Positions 1 to 6,118 are shown, counted from the first letter of the stretch. The stretch is 9,607 nt of DNA from Bacilli bacterium (GCA_028694305.1 JAQUTO010000025.1:1-9607), one strand, 5' to 3'. Numbers and translations: made by a program. The notes: generated from the letters alone by a model not told the origin.

Positions 1-19
1 CCCGACGCTCTTCCGATCT
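1..19. other. Illumina TruSeq adapter remnant at contig end
   Basis: Positions 3-19 read CGACGCTCTTCCGATCT, the 3' end of the standard Illumina TruSeq/universal read-1 adapter (known from library chemistry). Position 1 also fits and position 2 is a mismatch. Only two bases (20-21) separate it from the first complete CRISPR repeat; these are presumably the last bases of a truncated spacer. This is non-biological sequence and marks the edge of the assembly, so the leader-distal end of the array is missing. Confidence 0.95.
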
Positions 20-21
20 CG

Positions 22-585
22 GTTTATAACTAACTAATAATCTGAGGGTACCAAAACACCTTGCGTGGTGCAAGGACAATAAGTTAGGTTTATAACTAAC
101 TAATAATCTGAGGGTACCAAAACATAAACTCGCCTGACTAACCCCCCATAACAGTTTATAACTAACTAATAATCTGAGGGTACCAAAACAGCTAGTTTGA
201 TCCAAACTTGGACTATAAAGTTTATAACTAACTAATAATCTGAGGGTACCAAAACCTTGCCGAATTGGGTTCAAGTGTATTCGTTGTTTATAACTAACTA
301 ATAATCTGAGGGTACCAAAACAAGTTAAGTTCTCTACTCCTTCGTTAATCGGTTTATAACTAACTAATAATCTGAGGGTACCAAAACTCGGGCGCCTCAC
401 AAGAGATGTTGAGGTTCGTTTATAACTAACTAATAATCTGAGGGTACCAAAACCTGTTCGGCCTCACTAATTGATGCCACACAGTTTATAACTAACTAAT
501 AATCTGAGGGTACCAAAACCCTATTCACTTGGCTGATTGGCGTTGTTTGGTTTATAACTAACTAATAATCTGAGGGTACCAAAAC
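22..585 (-). CRISPR. Type II-A CRISPR array, 9 repeats and 8 spacers, truncated at the left
   Basis: Nine identical 36-bp repeats start at 22, 88, 154, 220, 286, 352, 418, 484 and 550, giving a strict 66-bp period. The eight spacers are all 30 bp: 58-87, 124-153, 190-219, 256-285, 322-351, 388-417, 454-483 and 520-549. Read on the minus strand the repeat begins GTTTTGGTACCCTCAG and ends AGTTATAAAC, matching the GTTTT start of type II-A crRNA repeats, and its first half resembles the S. aureus Cas9 repeat. Transcription is leftwards: the leader and csn2 lie on the right, and the tracrRNA anti-repeat at 2797-2832 pairs only with the minus-strand transcript. Spacer 520-549 is therefore the newest. 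No repeat is degenerate, but the oldest end is cut off by the adapter-bearing contig edge. By hand count spacers are about 45% G+C, richer than the surrounding genes. Confidence 0.98.
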
Positions 586-626
586 CTCAAAAATATTATA
601 ACATTTTTGAGGAATTATATATACAT
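586..626 (-). promoter_or_regulatory. CRISPR leader with extended -10 promoter and leader-anchoring end
   Basis: Only 41 nt separate the csn2 stop codon from the first repeat. On the minus strand the leader ends ATTTTTGAG directly against GTTTTGG, resembling the ATTTGAG-type leader end that guides spacer insertion in type II-A systems (established for streptococci). TGTTATAAT at 603-595 is a perfect extended -10 element (TGnTATAAT) with no good -35. It would start transcription at about 586-588, right at the leader-repeat junction. A second TATAAT lies at 619-614. Residues 586-594 and 603-611 form a perfect 9-bp inverted repeat around the -10 element. Functional leader sequence may extend into the csn2 3' end. 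Confidence 0.75.
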
Positions 627-1514
627 CTATATATAATTAAGCAATATTTGAGTTTTCTCTGTTACTTCATTATTAATAATCTTGTTATATAAATCATGTA
701 ATTCTGTAATTTCTATTACATATGGTAAATGCTCAAGCAATTCTTCATTATGAATCTCATCAATAAAGTCATAATAATCATTGTTACATATTGAACAAGA
801 ATGATAATCCATATTTTTAGGGTAAAAATCAATTAATGCAATAATTAATAACTTGTCCAATTGGATTGATTCTATACTTTCTTTTATCTTATCAGTCAAC
901 AAGGGAATATCAATAATAACAAGTATTTGTTTATCATTAACAGAAAGTGCAATTCTTTTTACAAGCTCCATTTGGAGCAAAACATTTTCTTCATAAGAGA
1001 TATTATGGTTATTTATACTTAAATCATCCTTAAGAAGTGTACACTCTAACATTTTTAAGAGCATTTTCTGATTGAATTCAGTAATGTAAGCTTCTAATCC
1101 CATTTGATTAACTTGTATATTTAGTAAATTGGCTAATTGGGAATGGGAAAAAACATCAAGAGATAGTTTTACCGTAGAGAATTCATCATCAAATTCAATA
1201 TTTTGCAATTGAGATTCTAAATACTTGAGTATAAGAGACTTACTGCCAAGTTTACAGTCATAAGTGGGATCGTATTCACTTGTAATGGTAAAAAAGAACC
1301 ATCCTTTTGTATCTATTCTTGAATCATCAATGTTCATGCCAATTCTTTGCATACATTCATCTTCATATTCGCTATAACTAACTTTTTCCATATATTGCCT
1401 TATTAGTGTTTTTATTTTATGTTTTAATTGATAATTTCTACCAATGATGTATTTATAATGATTTACAATTATTCCATATGTATGGCCTTGATCTATCACG
1501 TTTAGTTGTTTCAT
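627..1514 (-). CDS. csn2: Csn2, long-type type II-A adaptation protein
   Basis: Csn2 proteins are ring-forming, DNA-end-binding accessory proteins needed for spacer acquisition in type II-A systems, acting with Cas1, Cas2 and Cas9. This 295-aa protein carries IGRNYQLK near residues 24-31, matching the IGxNxxLK block I recall from the long Csn2 of S. thermophilus CRISPR1. It also has a hydrophobic strand ILVIIDIP at 197-204 that looks like a degenerate Walker-B strand, and a second strand LLIIALIDF at 222-230. A C-x2-C pair (CSIC, 240-243) is present. Family long forms are nearer 350 aa, so the C-terminal tail appears shorter here. The ATG is preceded by TGAGGTGA (1526-1519) and lies 13 nt after the cas2 stop, so it is the last gene of a cas1-cas2-csn2 unit and abuts the leader. 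Assignment rests on locus position plus weak motif similarity. Confidence 0.85.
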   Translation of the reverse strand: MKQLNVIDQGHTYGIIVNHYKYIIGRNYQLKHKIKTLIRQYMEKVSYSEYEDECMQRIGMNIDDSRIDTKGWFFFTITSEYDPTYDCKLGSKSLILKYLESQLQNIEFDDEFSTVKLSLDVFSHSQLANLLNIQVNQMGLEAYITEFNQKMLLKMLECTLLKDDLSINNHNISYEENVLLQMELVKRIALSVNDKQILVIIDIPLLTDKIKESIESIQLDKLLIIALIDFYPKNMDYHSCSICNNDYYDFIDEIHNEELLEHLPYVIEITELHDLYNKIINNEVTEKTQILLNYI

Positions 1515-1527
1515 ATTATCACCTCAT

Positions 1528-1851
1528 TTACAATATTATGAAAGGTTCAATACTAATCTTCTCTTCATGAAGAGATTTACCACCAACAATTATATCAATC
1601 CTTGCAAATTGCTTTTCAGTAACTGACATAATTCGAATTTGACCTGCTGATGGGACATTTCGCTTTAAGATTATTATGTGATTGTTTAATGCATCAACAT
1701 TGTTAAATATCTTAGAATAAATGGAATATTGAAGCATTAAATATCCATTTTTAATTAAATACTTATGAAAATCGGAATAAACCTTCCTTTCTTTTTTTGT
1801 AATCATTGGTAAATCAAAGAATAAAATAAGTCTCATAAAATTATAAATCAT
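1528..1851 (-). CDS. cas2: CRISPR-associated endoribonuclease-fold protein Cas2
   Basis: Cas2 forms the central dimer of the Cas1-Cas2 integrase, which holds the prespacer and inserts it at the leader-repeat junction. This 107-aa protein starts with the ferredoxin-fold strand RLILFFDLP (residues 7-15, Asp13 at the conserved metal-site position). It contains SVYSKIF-like and VTEKQFARI blocks typical of type II-A Cas2; the second matches the S. pyogenes protein closely. The N-terminus MIYNFMRLILFFDLP parallels S. pyogenes MSYRYMRMILMFDMP, which favours the start at 1851 over the internal Met6. That start overlaps the cas1 3' end by 11 nt (1841-1851) and has no clear ribosome site of its own, so it is probably translated by coupling to cas1. 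Confidence 0.95.
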   Translation of the reverse strand: MIYNFMRLILFFDLPMITKKERKVYSDFHKYLIKNGYLMLQYSIYSKIFNNVDALNNHIIILKRNVPSAGQIRIMSVTEKQFARIDIIVGGKSLHEEKISIEPFIIL

Positions 1852-2737
1852 ATAGCACTGGTGTTATGCAAGTAATACGACTTACATCACCTTTATCAAA
1901 AAAAGCAATTATAGAATCCACATAATCTTCAATAACATTGAAAATAGTTTGTTTTTTATTCTTATATAGAATCTTGTAGGTAGTTAAACGAATTAACTCC
2001 AAACGATGATCTTTTTTAAAAATCTGCTGATCTAAGAGATTGTTGTATACATATAAATCAACAATTGGTCTAAAAACCTCAATAATATCATCTGATAAAT
2101 TGAAGTAATTAGATGTCCCCTTGTGGAAAATACCAAGATTTGGATGCAAACCTTTGCTCACTATAACTTTAGAAATCAATGATCGGAATATACTGTATCC
2201 ATAATCAAGGCCTGCGTTTATAACACATTCCTTATCTCGATAAAAATCTTTTCCAAATAGTTCTCGAAAATACATTTTTGCACATAAACCCTCTCTATTT
2301 CCATCATCATTGCCAACAATTTCGTTTGAAAAGGCCAACATTTTATCGATTACTTCTTGATCTTTTCCAAGTTCATATAGCACTAGAGTTTGACCGAAGA
2401 TTTTATTTTTTACAATTCTTCTCCATAGAAGTGATTTTTGTTCATCTTTCCATTGCATCTGCTTTTGGAATATTATCGGACTTAAGTAATGTCCGCTAAT
2501 AGGTAAAACTAAACCCTGTGGATGATGCTGATGATCACATATAATTACATTTACATTATATTCAAGGCATTTATTTAATAAATTAAGAGTAACAGTAGTT
2601 TTATAATTATCAATGATGAGAGCGTTTATATCAATTAATGGAATTAGTAATTCACTAACGCCACTTTTCACCTTTATGTTATCCAAATGTAAACTGATAT
2701 TATCACTTTCCTCAATGTAAATAATTCTCCAACCCAT
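1841..2737 (-). CDS. cas1: CRISPR integrase Cas1 (type II)
   Basis: Cas1 is the metal-dependent integrase that joins new spacers to the array. This 298-aa protein has the full type II signature: NREGLCAKMYFRELFG with catalytic Glu149, LGIFHKG with His205, and DDIIEVFRP with Glu220. The residue numbers coincide with those of S. pyogenes Cas1 (E149/H205/E220). The motif INAGLDYGYS (173-182) is also type II-typical. The start MGWR matches the M(A)GWR start of relatives. There is no usable ribosome site: the only AGGAGG upstream (2767-2762) is 24 nt from the ATG and buried in the tracrRNA terminator hairpin. The U-tract of that terminator ends only 7 nt before the ATG, so cas1 must depend on readthrough or an unseen promoter. 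It overlaps cas2 downstream. Confidence 0.97.
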   Translation of the reverse strand: MGWRIIYIEESDNISLHLDNIKVKSGVSELLIPLIDINALIIDNYKTTVTLNLLNKCLEYNVNVIICDHQHHPQGLVLPISGHYLSPIIFQKQMQWKDEQKSLLWRRIVKNKIFGQTLVLYELGKDQEVIDKMLAFSNEIVGNDDGNREGLCAKMYFRELFGKDFYRDKECVINAGLDYGYSIFRSLISKVIVSKGLHPNLGIFHKGTSNYFNLSDDIIEVFRPIVDLYVYNNLLDQQIFKKDHRLELIRLTTYKILYKNKKQTIFNVIEDYVDSIIAFFDKGDVSRITCITPVLYDL

Positions 2738-2744
2738 TTTAAAT

Positions 2745-2767
2745 AAAAAAAGGAGGCTAAGCCTCCT
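2745..2767 (-). terminator. Intrinsic terminator of the tracrRNA (and of cas9 mRNA)
   Basis: On the minus strand AGGAGGC-TTA-GCCTCCT forms a perfect 7-bp GC-rich stem with a 3-nt loop (2767-2751), followed by a run of T residues ending at 2745. This is a textbook rho-independent terminator. The cas1 ATG is only 7 nt after the T-run, so it stands between cas9-tracrRNA and the adaptation genes. The stem contains a perfect AGGAGG anti-SD match. Confidence 0.92.
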
Positions 2768-2856
2768 GATTTCGACACTCGGGTACCCGAGGTCTTGTTT
2801 TGATAGGTCCTCAGAACCTATTCGTTAGTTATGCTAATAGTTGGTACACTACTAGC
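2745..2856 (-). ncRNA. tracrRNA
   Basis: This is the trans-activating CRISPR RNA of the locus, about 112 nt, lying between cas9 and cas1 on the same strand. In 5'-to-3' order on the minus strand it has four parts. (1) A 9-bp hairpin at 2856-2833 with loop GTACCA. (2) An anti-repeat at 2832-2797 starting ATAACTAAC and ending CAAAAC; it pairs with the crRNA repeat as a 9-bp lower stem (one G-U), a 1x3 bulge, a 7-bp upper stem, then further 4-bp and 9-bp helices. (3) A nexus hairpin at 2794-2774 built on the palindrome CTCGGGTACCCGAG. (4) A terminator hairpin at 2767-2751 followed by T residues. The junction AAAACAAG following the lower stem is the same as in the S. aureus tracrRNA, as I recall it. 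The bulge and anti-repeat fix the array's transcription direction. The exact 5' end is inferred from the promoter. Confidence 0.93.
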
Positions 2857-2862
2857 ATTTTT

Positions 2863-2891
2863 ATTATAACCAACTACCAAGATAATTTCAA
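2863..2891 (-). promoter_or_regulatory. tracrRNA promoter inside the cas9 3' end
   Basis: On the minus strand TTGAAA (2891-2886) is followed after exactly 17 nt by a perfect TATAAT (2868-2863), a near-consensus sigma-70/SigA promoter. The predicted start, about 7 nt beyond the -10 box, falls near 2856, which is exactly where the first tracrRNA hairpin begins. The -35 hexamer is also the Leu-Lys codon pair five to six sense codons from the end of cas9, so promoter and coding sequence overlap. Confidence 0.85.
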
Positions 2892-5800
2892 GGGCTCTTT
2901 TGATTCTTCAATTAAATAAAAATCACCCAGTATGTTTGTGGTAAATTTATTAATTGATTTTATCGATTTAGAAAAAGTTGTGAGATATTGAAAAGACTTT
3001 GACGCTCCATTTTCTGAAACTTTGAGCGTCCTTTTACCAAAGAAGTCTAACTCGACCTTCCCTTCCTTGTCATTACTTACACACTTAAACAAATCCAAAG
3101 ATTTTGTTCCATCCGAGAATTCACGTTCTATTATATCTCCACGATGGAAAGAGTAAACATATTTAAAAGTATTATCTATACCTTTTTTAATCTTTGCATC
3201 TTCATACCATAATTCATCAATTGAGGATAAACCATTAATTAATCTAACATTACTATACCTTATAGTGACAAATTTGTATTTCCCTTCAGCATTTTTGTAT
3301 AAATCCATTCTGTATGGTGACAATTGAAGCTTAACTACTTTGCGATTAATACTCTCCGGATATTTGTCAGAAATATCAAGGTGAATACCAAGTTTTGCAT
3401 CTTTATATTTAATTTGTTGAATAATTGGTCCTTTTCTATTACCATCTTTGCATTTCTTTCGTAAATAATCCTTAGTTTCATCTTTATATGCTAAAAAAGG
3501 ATTTGGGTTATCAGTGTAATTATTAACAACCTTTTCAAGCAAAGAATATGTTTCTGGATCATTTCTATAGCAAAGAAGCGAATCTCCTTTGCCTTTTTTA
3601 ATGCATTCGGCAAGTTTTTTGCCTTCTTCACCATATATATCCTTATACTTCTTAATTACCCAAGTCTCACCATTATAATCTCTTGTACCATATACAGTTT
3701 GGTCAGAGATACTTCTATTAACCTTTTTGTCTACTTGATAGGAAATTTTAATGTCTTCGCCTTTTATCTTTTGAATTGCAGGTGCCATACTCATAATATT
3801 ATTATCGTAGAATTCATAACTGGATTTGATTTTGGAAACATTTGTTATTTCGCCGGTAAGTGGATCAAAATCATGAATAATTCTATTTTTTAACACATAA
3901 CCTCTTGATAAAGAAGCCAAAACTAAGGCATCAATTGCATGGTGGTAATCGACATCTCTATCCTTCTCAGGAAGTTTCATTTTATTACGCATATTATGAG
4001 TAATCTGACCATTGATTGCTTCGACCTTGGTATCAACATCATTAGCTTTAAAATAGTCTTGGAAAGTATTCATTACGTAACGACATGCATATCTAGTATC
4101 AACAAGGTTTCTTTGAAGAAATTCTTCTTTTACTTGATATTTTGAAATATCGTCTTCAAAAAATAGATTTGCTCTTTTACGTTTTGATATCTTTGGATTA
4201 TTTTCCATAGTTGCTTTAAATGTGTTGTAATCCCACCAGCCACTCTGATGTGTATCCATAACTTGTTTTGGTGTTCTATTTCCCTTCAATTGATTCTCTC
4301 CGCGAAATACTAAACACTTATTGGATTGAGAATTATCAAAAGAAATAGAAATAGGAATAATATGATCAATTTCATAATCATCTGGATTATTGAAAATAGC
4401 ATTTAAGTCCATATCTTTTCCGGAATACATACTCTTCCCATCTTGTTCCTTATATAGACGATACTTTGCAATTGCTTTAGAGTTCAACTTTTGGTCTCCA
4501 GCCTCTTTTTGGGCATCTAAGTTAAGTTTTTCATAGTATGCTTGTCTATCATTAATGGTTTTTTTCAAATCAGCACTATTCTTTTCACGGGCTAATTCAA
4601 CTACTACAGTGTCTAAATTGCCATATTTTTTAATCAAAGCATCAACAATTCTGAATGTTTGTCTAGTTGCTCTTTTCACGACAGGGCTCAAAATTGCTTC
4701 ATTATCAAATGGTATTTTTTTGCCTTTATATGATGATTCACGATTAGTTTTGTGAATATCCTTATTGGTAATGATTTGCATTTGATTCAAATTTGAGCCC
4801 ATCATTTCATCGATAAATTCGTTTAGAGCCTTATATGAGAAGGCATGATATTGACTTACGCCAGTAATAGAAGCCAGAAGTTTGGATACATCACGCGTAA
4901 ATAAAGTGCCATTTATGTCACAAATCTTTGCGATTCTTTCTTCTTCAACTTTTGTACTAGTTAAAACATCAATAATTTTATCAACATACAACTTATTTTC
5001 GTAGATTTCTGGGTTGAGTGAGTTAGAATCAACTATTTTCATAATGGTTTTATATCCATCAAATTCAGTCAATAATTCTTTACCTTTCTTGTTTTCTCTA
5101 AAACCAGTAATTTCTCCAACATTTAAATTGAGAAAACGAGCCAATTGAATTGGAGTAATATTACCTTTTTTATTGATATATACCTCAATGATCTCTTTCT
5201 TTTTATCGGAAGGTAAGCCAAGAGATCTTCCTCCAATCTTTAAATTGTTTAAATCATTCAACAAATTAAATAGGTCAGCGGTATAAGACATTTTAGGCGC
5301 TCTTAACTCTTCTGGATAGACACTGCAGTGGCCCCGCATCTTTTCAATTAAGTTAATCGGCTCTTCTTGGTCCTTCGTTAGATATCTACCATATGGAGAA
5401 GGAGAATTCTTGCCACCAGGTCCCTCCGAATAATGTCTTCTTTTTGCAATTAATTCAATTATTTTGTCGTGAAAATCTCCCTTTATTCCTTGGGTTCTTA
5501 GAAGAGTTTCAATCTCTGCAAGATAATCTTTTGTTTTAAAATTATTATTGGCATCACGAATGACTTCGCCGTGAAGAAGTTTGTCATATTGCAGTTCACA
5601 AACATATTTGTTTTTCAGTTTTGCTTCATTCTCTTGCAAAACCTTCTTTGCAGCACCAACCTCTTTATCATCAGAAACGATTTCCAGTGATGATCCCCTT
5701 CTTTTTGCCAAATGCAAAAGAGCTGTGGCTAATTCTTCGTTAGAAAGCTTGTTTGTTAATCCCTTTACCCTAATCTCATATGGATTAATAAGAGGCACAA

Positions 5801-6047
5801 ATCCGTTATTTATAATCCCCTTTTTAATCAGAAGTTCTTTCATACGATGAACTCTGAAAGAACGTCTCCTTGTTAAGCGACGAGATCCCCTAAAAGTACG
5901 CCGATTTATTGTATTATCAGCTGCAGCCTCAGGAAAGATTCTAACTCCTTCATCAACAATTTCGCCAGTATCAATATCGATAATACCCCAACCTACTGAA
6001 GCTATACCGATATCAAGACCCAAAGCTAACTTTCTTTTGTTATCCAT
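2874..6047 (-). CDS. cas9: Cas9, compact type II-A RNA-guided endonuclease (SaCas9-like)
   Basis: Cas9 is the crRNA:tracrRNA-guided double-strand DNA nuclease. I take ATG 6047 as the start (1057 aa), because GGAGGTGA lies at 6059-6052 just upstream; an in-frame ATG at 6083 would add 12 residues without family support. Domains in order: RuvC-I LGLDIG with Asp12, arginine-rich bridge helix around residues 48-70, REC lobe to about 440, RuvC-II VVVELARE with Glu484, HNH EIDHIIP with His562 and Asn585 of ENQLKGNRTP, RuvC-III DVDYHHAIDA with His703 and Asp706, then wedge and PAM-interacting domains. All catalytic residues are intact and sit 2-7 residues from their SaCas9 (1053 aa) equivalents. Blocks such as ALLHLAKRRG, LSPVVKR and NLVDTRYA are shared with SaCas9. 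At the PAM-reading site Arg1015 of SaCas9 appears replaced by Gln1020. It follows phoH by 71 nt. Confidence 0.98.
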   Translation of the reverse strand: MDNKRKLALGLDIGIASVGWGIIDIDTGEIVDEGVRIFPEAAADNTINRRTFRGSRRLTRRRSFRVHRMKELLIKKGIINNGFVPLINPYEIRVKGLTNKLSNEELATALLHLAKRRGSSLEIVSDDKEVGAAKKVLQENEAKLKNKYVCELQYDKLLHGEVIRDANNNFKTKDYLAEIETLLRTQGIKGDFHDKIIELIAKRRHYSEGPGGKNSPSPYGRYLTKDQEEPINLIEKMRGHCSVYPEELRAPKMSYTADLFNLLNDLNNLKIGGRSLGLPSDKKKEIIEVYINKKGNITPIQLARFLNLNVGEITGFRENKKGKELLTEFDGYKTIMKIVDSNSLNPEIYENKLYVDKIIDVLTSTKVEEERIAKICDINGTLFTRDVSKLLASITGVSQYHAFSYKALNEFIDEMMGSNLNQMQIITNKDIHKTNRESSYKGKKIPFDNEAILSPVVKRATRQTFRIVDALIKKYGNLDTVVVELAREKNSADLKKTINDRQAYYEKLNLDAQKEAGDQKLNSKAIAKYRLYKEQDGKSMYSGKDMDLNAIFNNPDDYEIDHIIPISISFDNSQSNKCLVFRGENQLKGNRTPKQVMDTHQSGWWDYNTFKATMENNPKISKRKRANLFFEDDISKYQVKEEFLQRNLVDTRYACRYVMNTFQDYFKANDVDTKVEAINGQITHNMRNKMKLPEKDRDVDYHHAIDALVLASLSRGYVLKNRIIHDFDPLTGEITNVSKIKSSYEFYDNNIMSMAPAIQKIKGEDIKISYQVDKKVNRSISDQTVYGTRDYNGETWVIKKYKDIYGEEGKKLAECIKKGKGDSLLCYRNDPETYSLLEKVVNNYTDNPNPFLAYKDETKDYLRKKCKDGNRKGPIIQQIKYKDAKLGIHLDISDKYPESINRKVVKLQLSPYRMDLYKNAEGKYKFVTIRYSNVRLINGLSSIDELWYEDAKIKKGIDNTFKYVYSFHRGDIIEREFSDGTKSLDLFKCVSNDKEGKVELDFFGKRTLKVSENGASKSFQYLTTFSKSIKSINKFTTNILGDFYLIEESKEPLKLSW

Positions 6048-6051
6048 TTGC

Positions 6052-6059
6052 TCACCTCC
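6052..6059 (-). promoter_or_regulatory. Ribosome binding site that fixes the cas9 start
   Basis: GGAGGTGA on the minus strand, with 7 nt between GGAGG and ATG 6047. The longer in-frame start at 6083 would place this site inside the coding region and lacks one of its own, so the start is set at 6047. Confidence 0.85.
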
Positions 6060-6066
6060 ATTCTTT

Positions 6067-6115
6067 ATTATATGATGGCACACTTAAAAGAAAGACACAA
6101 ACACAAATTTGTCAA
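6067..6115 (-). promoter_or_regulatory. Candidate cas9 promoter/operator region
   Basis: In the 71 nt between phoH and cas9 the minus strand contains a perfect TATAAT (6072-6067), well placed for a start about 13 nt before the cas9 ribosome site, but no convincing -35 at 16-18 nt. Further upstream are a perfect TTGACA (6115-6110), which is 37 nt away and so too far to pair with that -10, and the perfect 10-bp palindrome ACAAATTTGT (6103-6112) overlapping it. No intrinsic terminator follows phoH, so readthrough into cas9 is possible. The promoter is plausible but unproven. Confidence 0.35.
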
Positions 6116-6118
6116 AAA

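Noticed and set aside
22..585. Promoter embedded in each CRISPR repeat (repeat end TTATAAAC as a -10 box, as in some type II-C arrays)
   Set aside because: The TATAAA is imperfect, there is no TG extension, and the -35 position within the repeat is GTACCC. The leader already has a perfect extended -10.
586..611. The leader inverted repeat as an intrinsic terminator for csn2
   Set aside because: The stem is almost all A-T pairs and is followed by GTTTTGG rather than a T-run, so it should not terminate efficiently.
641..660. A plus-strand TATTTGAGTTTT in the csn2 3' end resembling a leader-repeat junction
   Set aside because: It is in the opposite orientation, inside coding sequence, and only TTTGAG plus T-rich sequence is shared, which is common in AT-rich DNA.
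2874..6083. Longer cas9 start at 6083 adding MCHHIIKNGGEQ
   Set aside because: No ribosome site precedes it, GGAGGTGA lies just before ATG 6047, and SaCas9-type proteins begin a few residues before the RuvC-I LGLDIG motif.
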